Source: Planctopirus ephydatiae
GTDB lineage: Bacteria > Planctomycetota > Planctomycetia > Planctomycetales > Planctomycetaceae
Length of the DNA stretch: 64,000 nt
Assembly (NCBI RefSeq): GCF_007752345.1
Contig: NZ_CP036299.1
Location: 1,999,001-2,063,000 of the forward strand
Reading direction: 5' to 3'
The notes under the pieces are model-generated. The model was given only the letters and a program-made list of their open reading frames with translations, searched no databases and was not told where the DNA came from. Every line of letters begins with the position of its first letter. Position 1 is the stretch's first letter. This document shows positions 1 through 8,213 of this stretch, piece after piece. Position numbers and translations under genes: made by a program.

Positions 1-30
1 TAAGCAGTACACATTACGGCAATCGCTTTT

Positions 31-97
31 ACGAAGAGCGTGGTCGATCTGTCGTCCGGGGGGACAATTGAGACAGATCGTCTGCGCTCTTCGTCTT
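31..97 (+). terminator. long hairpin, probable terminator of a gene to the left
   Basis: Arms at about 31-52 and 71-93 pair over roughly 20 bases with small mismatches (ACGAAGAGCG against CGCTCTTCGT, plus TCGATCTGTC against GACAGATCG). On the plus strand the second arm is followed by CTTTT. The minus-strand side lacks a T run, so it fits best as the terminator of an unseen plus-strand gene, with the FxsA-like gene ending into it from the other side. Confidence 0.6.
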
Positions 98-104
98 TTA
101 ACCT

Positions 105-713
105 TCAGCGATCTTCACCCGACTTGCGCACCCATTCTGCTTCAATAATCTCCGGCCCGCCGGAGTTTCCCGAACTTCTTTCATGAGCAATCGAGGGATG
201 AGGATGGAGTTGCGGCTGTTCTGCTGCCTGGCCTTCGAAGCCGGCAGCATCTGTCATCCTTGGGCCCGCTTGCCAAACAGTGCTTTGGTAAACCTGAAAA
301 CCAGATCCTCCAAAAGCACCTCCTGCCGAACGGAAGACAGTGCTCCCTTGCGGCCAGACCCAGTAATTGAACAGCTTGATCATCGGTCGGCGTGTGAGTG
401 GAAAGAGCAGGAGCGCTGCGAACACATCGGTCAGTGGCCCGGGAAAGATCAACAGCACTCCCGCCAGAAAAATCGCCGCCGCATCCGAAACATGCCCGGC
501 AGGAAGCTCCCGGTTTCGAGCCGCCATCTGCAACTGCACAGACACCCGGCGCAGTTCAAACTGCAGCAGAGAAATCCCTGCCACAATCGCCAGTACCACC
601 CACGCCACGGTGGCCAATGCGCCAATCCACTGACCAAGCTTGATCAGCAGATACAGCTCAATCAGTGGCAATACGAGAAAGATCAGGCCAAATCGGGCAA
701 ACAAAACAACCAT
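105..713 (-). CDS. fxsA: FxsA-family membrane protein
   Basis: A 202-residue protein matching the FxsA family of small inner-membrane proteins, named for suppression of F-plasmid exclusion of phage T7 in E. coli; the biochemical role is unknown. Visible family features are the N-terminal hydrophobic block with PLIELYLLIKLGQWIG (about 16-31), a second segment VAWVVLAIVAGISLLQ, the cytoplasmic REL..GH.SDAA region, and a third segment AAIFLAGVLLIFPGPLTD followed by LLLFPLTRRP. The last 60 or so residues are polar and variable, longer than in E. coli FxsA (158 residues). ATG at 713 directly follows a GAGAGG run, so ribosome spacing is poor. It is divergent from the nucleoside-hydrolase-like gene. 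Confidence 0.82.
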   Translation of the reverse strand: MVVLFARFGLIFLVLPLIELYLLIKLGQWIGALATVAWVVLAIVAGISLLQFELRRVSVQLQMAARNRELPAGHVSDAAAIFLAGVLLIFPGPLTDVFAALLLFPLTRRPMIKLFNYWVWPQGSTVFRSAGGAFGGSGFQVYQSTVWQAGPRMTDAAGFEGQAAEQPQLHPHPSIAHERSSGNSGGPEIIEAEWVRKSGEDR

Positions 714-856
714 CCTCTCTGATTCATCTCCACTCGATCTCTTTCGAGGATCAGCGATGAACTCTCAAAATGACTCGACTCTCTCTGCAATCTCTCGCAT
801 TATAATGAGGACGTAGACTTTCTGCTGATGGATCAGAGAATCTGAGAGATCTTGCC

Positions 857-1822
857 ATGAATCCAATCCGCTTGCTGATCGATGCCGATCCCGGCTTAGG
901 CGACGCCCTCGCCATTGCCATCGCTCTGAAAGATCCCCGGCTCGATGTCGTCGGTCTCACCGCCGTCGGCAGCTTTATTTCTGCAAAACAGGCCGCGGTC
1001 AATCTGCAGGAACTGGTCACGATTATCGATCCCCAGCGCTGGCCTCGACTGGGCGTACAACTGACCGATGCTCACGAATCGACAGCCAGTGTCCCGTCGC
1101 AGCAGCTGACCCATTATCGCCAGCTCAATGGAGAAAACGGTATGGCCGACTGGCCTTGCCGGAATGTCGATGCGGCTCATCCCAAAGAAGCGGCCAAGGT
1201 CATCATTGAACTCTCCCGCGCTTACCCTCAGGAACTGGTGATCCTCAGCCTCGGCCCGCTGACCAACATCAGCCTGGCTGCCGAAAAAGACCCGGAACTG
1301 CTGATGCGACTCAAGGGTCTGGTTATTTCGGGCGGCACTCTCGAAGGCCCCGGCAACATCACTCCCGCTGCTGATTTCAACATTTATCAGGATCCCCTGG
1401 CCGCCCGCTCGATTCTTAAATCGGCCTGTACCAAAACGCTGGTTCCCTTTGATGCCTCGCAAAAAGTGGGGATCTCCTTCGGTCTGCTCGATCGCCTGCC
1501 CATCGAACACATGGGGCGTTTTGGCGAATGGCTGCAGACGATCGTTCCCTTCGCACTCCGCAGTCATCATCAGTTCCAGGGGATGGAATCGTGGCGATTG
1601 CCCGAACTCGTGGCGCTCGCTGCGGTGGTGAAACCGGAGTTCTTCCAGCACCTCACTCTGGCGGTGGATGTGGAAACCGATGCCCACCTGACGCGGGGGA
1701 TGACTGTGTTCGACCGCCGCAGCCCCCCCGTTTGGCGGCCGAATGTCGAAGTTCTCAAAGATCCGGAAGTGCAAGGGATTCTGGACGATTTCATGTCTGT
1801 CTTGAGAAGCACCGTGGTGTAG
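857..1822 (+). CDS. nucleoside hydrolase (IUNH) family protein with altered active site
   Basis: A 321-residue protein of the inosine-uridine preferring nucleoside hydrolase fold, which normally cleaves the N-glycosidic bond of ribonucleosides using a bound calcium ion. Recognisable blocks are IDADPGLGDALAI (8-20), LGPLTNISLAA, SGGTLEGPGN and AADFNIYQDPLAA. Several conserved positions differ: the family motif DPGxDDA reads DPGLGDA, so one of the paired Asp is Gly, and the late HDP motif reads LPELVALA. The fold is well supported, but the enzyme may have shifted substrate or lost activity. ATG at 857 has a GAGAGA seven bases upstream. Confidence 0.8.
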   Translation: MNPIRLLIDADPGLGDALAIAIALKDPRLDVVGLTAVGSFISAKQAAVNLQELVTIIDPQRWPRLGVQLTDAHESTASVPSQQLTHYRQLNGENGMADWPCRNVDAAHPKEAAKVIIELSRAYPQELVILSLGPLTNISLAAEKDPELLMRLKGLVISGGTLEGPGNITPAADFNIYQDPLAARSILKSACTKTLVPFDASQKVGISFGLLDRLPIEHMGRFGEWLQTIVPFALRSHHQFQGMESWRLPELVALAAVVKPEFFQHLTLAVDVETDAHLTRGMTVFDRRSPPVWRPNVEVLKDPEVQGILDDFMSVLRSTVV

Positions 1823-1882
1823 ACTTGCATTCTCGAGACGGGTCATTAATCATTCGTGTATCGGCAGGCTCTTTGGGCTGCC

Positions 1883-1967
1883 GCCGGAGTGGCGGAATGG
1901 CAGACGCACCGGATTCAAAATCCGGCGAGGTTCACCCCTCGTGTGGGTTCGACTCCCACCTCCGGCA
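1883..1967 (+). tRNA. tRNA-Leu (anticodon CAA)
   Basis: An 85-nt class II tRNA. The acceptor stem pairs GCCGGAG (1883-1889) with CTCCGGC (1960-1966) and is followed by discriminator A; CCA is not encoded. The anticodon stem CCGGA/TCCGG encloses loop TTCAAAA, giving anticodon CAA. The long variable arm (CGAGG...CCTCG) and the T-loop GGTTCGACTCC are present. Confidence 0.96.
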
Positions 1968-1995
1968 ATTGCAGACTTTGCAGACCGAGATCTCA

Positions 1996-2045
1996 AAAAT
2001 AAAAACCCCTTCGCCGCGAGCAACTCGCCGGAGGGGTTTTTCGTT
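1996..2045 (+). terminator. rho-independent terminator of tRNA-Leu
   Basis: AAAACCCCTTCGCCG pairs with the following CGCCGGAGGGGTTTT around a short loop, ending in a run of T. It lies about 35 bases after the tRNA. Confidence 0.88.
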
Positions 2046-2106
2046 TTCCGGTAAGTCAAATGGGAAAGAGTCTCGCAGGACGCGGGGTGGCCCAGACATT
2101 ACAGGG

Positions 2107-2137
2107 TGGCCCAGACGTCGCTCTGGACGTCTGGGTG
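2107..2137. repeat. AGACGTC palindrome, copy A
   Basis: Arms CCCAGACGTC and GACGTCTGGG surround GCTCTG. The left flank GGTGGC and right flank GGTGCC extend the symmetry. The same core with T/A compensatory changes occurs at 2434-2459, indicating a repeat family rather than a chance palindrome. Confidence 0.65.
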
Positions 2138-2433
2138 CCGTGAGGCACAGGAAACGTAACGATCGATATGCTGCTTGCAGGCACAGCCTCGCAGTCCCCA
2201 GAAAGCTGATCGGATCGCTGGAGACGTAGCGAGTGACTTCGCCCCCCGCAAACCTGCTCGATATTCACGGAGTTCGTAACGATAAGTGGTGATGCCCGAG
2301 AATCGGTTGGTCATCATTTGGCAAATTCGCGTATGTTGCACTCTGGTCAAGATTCGCCACGAACATCAGTTCCATCTGCCTTAGGTTTAGGCACTCGCAT
2401 TGAATTGTTGTTAAGGTTTCTTGTTCTGATGAA

Positions 2434-2459
2434 CCTAGACGTCGCTTTAGACGTCTAGG
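2434..2459. repeat. AGACGTC palindrome, copy B
   Basis: Arms CCTAGACGTC and GACGTCTAGG surround GCTTTA. Compared with copy A, both sides of the stem changed together (CCC/GGG to CCT/AGG), so base-pairing is preserved. Confidence 0.65.
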
Positions 2460-2564
2460 CCACTCTGCCGTGCCGCATGGCCTGCGTTGCCCTCCGCAGT
2501 CGTTGAACTTGGGTCGGTTGGCGGCAGAGGGCTGATTTCCATGATCAACTTAAGGAGGTTATCC

Positions 2565-3629
2565 ATGATGCAACGACTGAGTCTTTCGTGCCTGTTGGTT
2601 GTCGCGGTCGCTTTGGTGGCGTTGGTGGAGGGCACGCACGATGCGACTGCCTGCACCCGCGCGGTCTACTTCGGCAAGGAAGCTCAGACCGTCACCGGCC
2701 GGTCGATGGACTGGGTCGAAGACATGCATACCAACTTGTGGGTCTTCCCGCGCGGTATGGAACGAGACGGCGGCCTCGGCAAGGGGTCGCTGGAGTGGAC
2801 CAGCAAGTATGGCAGCGTCGTGGCCTCGGTCTACGAGGGAGGGACCGCCGATGGCATGAACGAGAAAGGGTTCGTGGCGAACCTGTTGTACCTCGCCGAA
2901 TCCGAGTACGCCGCAGCCGACGACCAGCGGCCGGGCGTGTGCATCACCGCTTGGGCTCAGTACCTTCTCGACAACTTCGCAACGGTTGCGGAGGCCGTTG
3001 CAGCGGTGGAGAAAGACGCCTTTCGAGTCGTCCCCGTCATAGCACCGAACGGAGCGAAGGGGACGGTCCATGTGGCCGTTTCCGATTCCACGGGCGACTC
3101 GGCTATCTTCGAATATGTGAAAGGTCAGTTGGTGATCCACCACGGCAAGGAACTCCAGGTGATGACCAACTCGCCGACCTACGACAAGCAGATGGCGATC
3201 AACGAGTACTGGAAAGACTTCGACGGCGCGGTGATGTTGCCAGGCACTGTGCGGGCGGCGGACCGCTTCGTGCGGGCTTCTTATTACATCAACGCCTGCC
3301 AACAGTCCGCCGATGCTCGTGAAGCCGTGGCGGCCGTGTTTAGTGTCATGCGCAACGTGAGCGTCCCCCGTGGGATCCTCAAGAAGGGTGCCCCCAACGT
3401 TTCATCGACGCTCTGGCTGACGGTCGCTGACCAGAAGAACCGGGTCTACTATTACCAGGACACCAACAGCCCCGGTGCCCTGTGGGTGAAGTTGGACAAG
3501 ATCGACTTCAAGGAGGGCACGGGTGTGCGGAAATTGACGCTGGCTGGTAAGCCGGACGTCGTCGGCGATCAGTCTGCGAACTTCGCGAAGAGTGAGCCGT
3601 TCCAGTTCCTCGCACCCGTGCAAAAGTAA
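2565..3629 (+). CDS. exported choloylglycine hydrolase / linear amide C-N hydrolase family protein
   Basis: A 354-residue N-terminal-nucleophile hydrolase of the family that includes bile-salt hydrolase and penicillin V acylase (PF02275), cleaving linear amide bonds such as N-acyl amino acids or acyl-homoserine lactones. The start at 2565 has a strong TAAGGAGGT seven bases upstream and gives a signal peptide (MMQRLSLSCLLVVAVALVAL...ATA) whose cleavage exposes Cys30, the expected catalytic nucleophile (ACTRAVYFG). Further family marks are GRSMDWVEDM with the conserved Arg and Asp, and TNSPTYDKQ with the Asn. The gene is richer in G+C than its neighbours and sits alone between non-coding stretches, which could mean transfer. 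Actual substrate is unknown. Confidence 0.88.
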   Translation: MMQRLSLSCLLVVAVALVALVEGTHDATACTRAVYFGKEAQTVTGRSMDWVEDMHTNLWVFPRGMERDGGLGKGSLEWTSKYGSVVASVYEGGTADGMNEKGFVANLLYLAESEYAAADDQRPGVCITAWAQYLLDNFATVAEAVAAVEKDAFRVVPVIAPNGAKGTVHVAVSDSTGDSAIFEYVKGQLVIHHGKELQVMTNSPTYDKQMAINEYWKDFDGAVMLPGTVRAADRFVRASYYINACQQSADAREAVAAVFSVMRNVSVPRGILKKGAPNVSSTLWLTVADQKNRVYYYQDTNSPGALWVKLDKIDFKEGTGVRKLTLAGKPDVVGDQSANFAKSEPFQFLAPVQK

Positions 3630-3769
3630 GTATTGCAGGCTTGTATCGAAGGATCCAAAGGCAGGCCGAACCAGGCACTGCAGCAGACGCCGGGGCATGA
3701 TTCGTTTATCCCGACCACAGCTCACCGGTGCCCCGCCGCTGCTGAGCTGGGTCGATATGCAAAGTTGCC

Positions 3770-4048
3770 ATGACCGCCAGAGACATTATCGAGTTCGCTA
3801 GAGAAATCGGGGCAGATGCGCGCCTTAAGGACGCTCAAGTGTGCGTAAGCACTGGCCCGGAGGAAAATGGTTCCATACGTGGTTGGTCCGATGCGGTGTT
3901 CCTGCGCGAGGAGGCAGACGGATGGACTGTCGGATTCGCCCAGTACGGCAGAACAAGAGTGATCGATGCCGGAGAGCTTCGCGATTTACACAAAGCGTGG
4001 GTTTCCAGTCAGGACAAGACCGTCTTTCAGGCCTATGAGAAAGCATAG
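3770..4048 (+). CDS. small hypothetical protein
   Basis: A possible 92-residue soluble protein beginning MTARDIIEFAREIGADARL. I recognise no family. It is rich in charged and aromatic residues and has a plausible alpha/beta pattern (GWSDAVFLREEADGWTVGFAQYGRTRVID). The start has no convincing ribosome site. It follows the choloylglycine-hydrolase-like gene by 140 bases in the same atypical patch. It could be real, a remnant, or chance. Confidence 0.45.
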   Translation: MTARDIIEFAREIGADARLKDAQVCVSTGPEENGSIRGWSDAVFLREEADGWTVGFAQYGRTRVIDAGELRDLHKAWVSSQDKTVFQAYEKA

Positions 4049-4425
4049 CCAGGCTGCTTCAGATAAGGCCGCGATCGCGCATTGGTCTCAAGCAGGACAT
4101 TTCAGGCGTGCCCTGCCTGAGCAGTAATGTTAGCCGCAACAACAACGAGGCCGTCGTGATTTACTCGCGCTACCGACACGTTGCGATCGATCGCGCGAAT
4201 CCGGCACCGACGTCCTCGCAACTCGCCACACGACTGGCTGGCTGCGTCTTAGAAACAAATCGTTTGACATTGCCGCGCCGCACTGAACAATCTGCGGAAG
4301 AATGCTCCTGTCCTGTGCCAATCCTGGCAGCCCCATCGATAAGCAATCGTAGTGATTGCATCAGGCAAGCGTCTGAAAGGGGTCTGCCCGGTTGATTGCC
4401 AACCATTCCAACGAAAGGATCGACG
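4049..4425. other. 377-bp gene-free stretch upstream of the sulfatase
   Basis: No gene, repeat or RNA is recognised. It presumably carries the sulfatase promoter. Confidence 0.5.
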
Positions 4426-6003
4426 ATGTTTCTCAAAGGAAGCCGGTGGCTTTCCATGCTCGCTGTTGCGTTTGTTCTCGTGGCTCACACGGGAGTGGCG
4501 CTGGCCCAAACCAGGAAGCCCAACATTCTTGTCATCTGGGGCGACGATATCGGCACATGGAATATCAGCCACAACAGCCGCGGCATGATGGGCTACCAGA
4601 CGCCGAACATCGATCGCCTCGGCAAAGAAGGACTGGCCTTCACAGATTACTACGGTCAGCAAAGTTGCACTGCGGGCCGCGCTGCTTTTCTGGGTGGCAA
4701 CGTTCCTGTCCGTACGGGCATGACCAAGGTGGGTCTGCCCGGAGCGAAAGAAGGCTGGCAGAAGACCGACGTGACCATCGCGACCGTCCTGAAGTCACAA
4801 GGCTACGCGACAGGTCAGTTTGGCAAGAATCACCAGGGCGATCGCGACGAGCATCTGCCCACAATGCATGGCTTCGACGAGTTCTTCGGAAACCTCTACC
4901 ACCTCAACGCTCAGGAGGAACCGGAGAATGAGGATTATCCCACCAACATGAAAATGGCCAATGGCAAGACTTTCATCGAGAACTACGGGCCACGCGGCAT
5001 CATCCGCAGCAAAGCCGATGGCAAGGGCGGCCAGACGATCGAGGACACTGGCCCATTGACCAAAAAGCGTATGGAGACCATCGACGAAGAAACCGTGGCG
5101 GCCGCTAAGGACTTCATCACCCGCCAGAAAAATGCCGACCAGCCCTTCTTTTGCTGGTGGAACGGCACACGGATGCACTTCCGCACACATGTCAAGAAAG
5201 AGAACCGTCATCCGGGAAATGATGAATATACCGATGGCATGATCGAGCACGATGGTCACGTGGGCGAATTGCTCAAACTGCTCGATGAACTGGGGCTCGC
5301 CAAAGACACGATCGTCATGTATTCCACGGATAACGGCCCGCACTACAACACCTGGCCGGATGCAGGCACGACACCTTTCCGCAGCGAGAAAAACTCGAAC
5401 TGGGAAGGTGCTTACCGTGTCCCCTGTTTCGTGCGCTGGCCAGGCCGCTTCCCGGCAGGCAAAACACTGAATGGTATCGTCTCTCACGAAGACTGGCTCC
5501 CCACACTGGCTGCCGCTGCCGGTGCCAGCGATATCAAGCAAAAGCTTGCACAAGGGGTCGAACTCAACGGCCGCAAATACCGCAACTATGTGGATGGCTA
5601 CAATCAGCTCGATTACTTAGGCGGCAAGACGGATCAGTCGCCCCGGAATGAATTCATTTATGTGAACGACGACGGCCAGATCGTTGCCCTGCGTTACGAT
5701 GCATGGAAGGCCGTGTTTCTTGAGAACCGGGGTGAGGCATTTGGTGTGTGGCGAGAGCCCTTTACCGAGCTGCGCGTGCCGCTGTTGTTCAATCTGCGCC
5801 GCGATCCCTTTGAGCGCTCTCAGCACAATTCGAATACTTACAACGACTGGTTCCTCGACCGCGTTTTTGTGATCACGCCGATGCAGCAGATGGCGGGTAA
5901 GTTTCTGATGACGATGAAGGAGTATCCTCCAAGTCAGACACCTGGCTCATTCAACCTGGAAAAAATCCAGAAGATGATCGAGGCCGGTGCGGCAGGGAAG
6001 TAA
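4426..6003 (+). CDS. exported arylsulfatase (type I, formylglycine-dependent)
   Basis: A 525-residue type I sulfatase that hydrolyses sulfate esters, probably from sulfated polysaccharides or other organosulfates outside the cytoplasm. The chosen ATG follows GAAAGGA and yields a signal peptide ending VALAQ. Metal ligands appear as WGDDIG (about 39-43), and the maturation motif is CTAGR (Cys81), the CxAxR variant whose Cys becomes formylglycine. Other catalytic marks are GKNHQGD and STDNGPH. C-terminal region shows the usual VNDDGQIVALRYDAWKAVF strand pattern. No formylglycine-generating enzyme gene is adjacent. A strong terminator follows, so it is likely monocistronic. Confidence 0.93.
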   Translation: MFLKGSRWLSMLAVAFVLVAHTGVALAQTRKPNILVIWGDDIGTWNISHNSRGMMGYQTPNIDRLGKEGLAFTDYYGQQSCTAGRAAFLGGNVPVRTGMTKVGLPGAKEGWQKTDVTIATVLKSQGYATGQFGKNHQGDRDEHLPTMHGFDEFFGNLYHLNAQEEPENEDYPTNMKMANGKTFIENYGPRGIIRSKADGKGGQTIEDTGPLTKKRMETIDEETVAAAKDFITRQKNADQPFFCWWNGTRMHFRTHVKKENRHPGNDEYTDGMIEHDGHVGELLKLLDELGLAKDTIVMYSTDNGPHYNTWPDAGTTPFRSEKNSNWEGAYRVPCFVRWPGRFPAGKTLNGIVSHEDWLPTLAAAAGASDIKQKLAQGVELNGRKYRNYVDGYNQLDYLGGKTDQSPRNEFIYVNDDGQIVALRYDAWKAVFLENRGEAFGVWREPFTELRVPLLFNLRRDPFERSQHNSNTYNDWFLDRVFVITPMQQMAGKFLMTMKEYPPSQTPGSFNLEKIQKMIEAGAAGK

Positions 6004-6022
6004 CGGGCCTGCCGAAGACCAT

Positions 6023-6058
6023 GACGGGGCACTCTGCTACAGAGTGCCCCCGTCTTTT
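6023..6058 (+). terminator. rho-independent terminator after the sulfatase
   Basis: GACGGGGCACTCT pairs with AGAGTGCCCCCGTC (one bulged C) around GCTAC, followed by TTTT. It begins about 20 bases after the sulfatase stop codon. Confidence 0.9.
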
Positions 6059-6244
6059 CTTAAGGAGAATTGTCTGTAAGCACTGGATTTGTTTGCGATT
6101 TCCCGACTTAAACTGTTCTGGCGATACCGGTTACAATTTGTACTCCCCGCGGCACATGCTTGCTGCCAAAGGGGCAGGCCTTGAACAGCCCCGATTTCCA
6201 TTTTGACGAATCCATCAGACTACCACCCAAACACTTTCATAGAA

Positions 6245-7822
6245 TCAGGGAATTACCGTAACCTTCAACCGGCCCGGCAGCTTGCGGGCGTAGATGTCCA
6301 TGCGCAGGACCGGGTCGCCGGTGGATTCGTCGAGGGAATCGGCGGTCATCCGCAAGTGGGCCACACTCGTGCGGCCGCTGGCGGCGACGGAATCGAGGGG
6401 ATACCAGTCGTCGCCCAGTTTCGCTTCGGTCCAGGCATGCAGGCCAAAGGCGGACTCTTCGGGGACATATACCAGCCCCATCACGAATCGCGAAGGGATT
6501 TTTTGCGATCGGAGCATGGCGGCCAGCAAGGTCGCATGCTCTGTGCAATCGCCTGAGCGACTCTTGGCCACTTCCGCAGCCGAGGCCAGAGCCGTCGATA
6601 GATTTTTCGTGCTGATCGTCTTGTGAACCCACCGGCTCATGGCCAAAGCCTGCTCTCGTAAGTCGTTTCGCTTCTCAGGGGGCAGGCTGGCCAAGGCGTC
6701 AGTTGCCAGTTTTTTGACGGCAGGATCGTCGATCTGCAGGAGCGATGTTCCTTTCAAAAAGAGATCGTCGGCAGGGAGTGGCAAACTGCTGGAAGTGAGT
6801 GGGCGACTCCAGGGAGTCAACTTGACGGTCACCCGCACAGTTTCGGGATCAATGACTTCAATCGTCTGGCCGGGCCCGCTGGAAAGGATGCGTGCGAGAT
6901 CGTCGCCGGGAAGTTTCAATTCGTAAGTGACAGACTGGCGCGTGGCCCAGTCTTTGGGGAGTTGTGCCTTGATCAGCGTGAGTTTGCCGATTTCCGGGCC
7001 AGTTCCTTCAATGGGAAGGAGTGCCTGCTCGCGGGTGGCAAGGTAGGTGAACATCTCGGTCCCAAAGATCCCCATGCGGGTCACAATGGCTTCGCCGCGG
7101 TTGTCGACATAGACCGTGATGGGGGAATCTTCAATGAGTGAAATCCGCGCGGTCACACGCAGCAGATTCTTCTCCTGCCGGTCGAGATTGAGGATCGGCA
7201 CCATTTCCCGGGCCTTCAGATCGAGCACACCCATGGAGCGGAACTCGGGAAAGAAAATCTCCAACCGACGCTCTTCTCCCGGTTGAAGTGGCTGAGCCCG
7301 CAAGGTTTCATCCTGATAGGCGGGCGAACGCCAATCGGGACTCCAGGGGATTGAAGAGGTTTGCATGATGCCGCCAGTGGTTGCCACCATCTGGCACTGC
7401 TTGCCTTCGATGGTGCCTTCCAGGGTCATGGGGGCGGCTGGCGGATTTTCCTGGCGATGCACAAACCGGCGAATTTCTCCCGCAATGGTTTCGACAGTCT
7501 CAACATTCGATTCCAGAACCAGCGGTGTTCCAAATCTCGTGAGCTTGAGAGATGTCTTCTGTTCGCACTTCACGAGCTTTTCTCTGTCGGGTGACTGGAA
7601 GAGAGTGCGTGTGCCGGATTGGTAACCGGCACGCTGCCCCTGCAGGTAGATCACTCCCCAGACGGTGCGGGTCTCCCGTTCCTCGGCCTGGCCAGAAGCA
7701 GCGACGAAAAGCACCAGCGCCAGAGACAAGCACAACCACTGGATCAACTGGCGATGGGGCGACCGTAGAAGCATCTTGGGCTGACAGTTCGAAAGGACTG
7801 ATTGCTGCTCACCAGGTGTCAT
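6245..7822 (-). CDS. exported transglutaminase-like protein
   Basis: A 525-residue protein with a C-terminal transglutaminase/protease-like core. The papain-like triad is visible: Cys near residue 424 in SGDCTEHATL, His near 462 in LHAWTEA, and Asp near 476 in YPLDSV. The N-terminal 350 residues are a beta-rich region typical of planctomycete transglutaminase-like proteins, with no family I can name. ATG at 7822 has GGGAGGG five bases upstream; it gives a long signal region with hydrophobic core LIQWLCLSLALVLFVAASGQA. An internal ATG at 7774 would give a shorter signal peptide but lacks a ribosome site. Probably acts in the periplasm on proteins or peptides; substrate unknown. Confidence 0.87.
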   Translation of the reverse strand: MTPGEQQSVLSNCQPKMLLRSPHRQLIQWLCLSLALVLFVAASGQAEERETRTVWGVIYLQGQRAGYQSGTRTLFQSPDREKLVKCEQKTSLKLTRFGTPLVLESNVETVETIAGEIRRFVHRQENPPAAPMTLEGTIEGKQCQMVATTGGIMQTSSIPWSPDWRSPAYQDETLRAQPLQPGEERRLEIFFPEFRSMGVLDLKAREMVPILNLDRQEKNLLRVTARISLIEDSPITVYVDNRGEAIVTRMGIFGTEMFTYLATREQALLPIEGTGPEIGKLTLIKAQLPKDWATRQSVTYELKLPGDDLARILSSGPGQTIEVIDPETVRVTVKLTPWSRPLTSSSLPLPADDLFLKGTSLLQIDDPAVKKLATDALASLPPEKRNDLREQALAMSRWVHKTISTKNLSTALASAAEVAKSRSGDCTEHATLLAAMLRSQKIPSRFVMGLVYVPEESAFGLHAWTEAKLGDDWYPLDSVAASGRTSVAHLRMTADSLDESTGDPVLRMDIYARKLPGRLKVTVIP

Positions 7823-8213
7823 CGGATCCCTCCCGTGCGCCCAAATTCTAAAGTCATGCAGAAACTGCAGAGTGTAAGGATTGTAACGATTTGGCAGAGT
7901 CTCCCTACCCCGCCTCTTGAGAAAGGGACAAGATCCCACGCCTTTTCACTGCAAAGGAGTGTTTGGTCAGGAGTTTCGCTGCTCCTGAGAGGTATTCGAC
8001 TACTCCGCAAACTCGACCAAGATTACCCCGACGTTCCATTCTCCCTGCTGCGATCAAACCGACAACTCACCGTGAAATTTAAGCCCCTGGCTCGTGACCT
8101 GTTCCGATGCCCCTGGAATTCGTGTGCTAAGTTTGCATGTTCCTGTTGCGGTAACACCCCTTCCTTACCGCCTCACTAGATCTGCCGCTACGAACTCTAG
8201 AAAGACTTGAACC
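7823..8213. other. 391-bp intergenic region between divergent genes
   Basis: It holds the promoters of the transglutaminase-like gene (minus) and the acidic protein gene (plus). No repeat, RNA or convincing open frame is seen. Confidence 0.5.

Larger units (their letters stand above)
2059..2564. other. 506-bp gene-free stretch carrying two AGACGTC palindromes
   Basis: No credible gene is seen. The stretch contains a direct repeat GGGTGGCCCAGAC (2085-2097 and 2104-2116) and two related palindromes at about 2107-2137 and 2434-2459. Short open frames here have no ribosome site or family resemblance. Confidence 0.6.

Noticed and set aside
183-722. 179-codon plus-strand frame opposite the FxsA-like gene
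   Set aside because: Gln/Arg/His-rich shadow of a recognisable membrane protein; no ribosome site.
896-1846. 316-codon open frame antisense to the nucleoside-hydrolase-like gene
   Set aside because: It lies entirely opposite a well-matched gene, has no family resemblance and no ribosome site. Long antisense frames are common at this G+C.
4125-4145. GTTAGCC...CAAC reminiscent of an integron attC core
   Set aside because: The heptamer does not fit the GTTRRRY rule and no paired second site or folded attC arm is visible.
7802-8179. 125-codon plus-strand frame in the divergent promoter region
   Set aside because: No ribosome site and a Cys/Arg/Leu-rich composition typical of chance frames.
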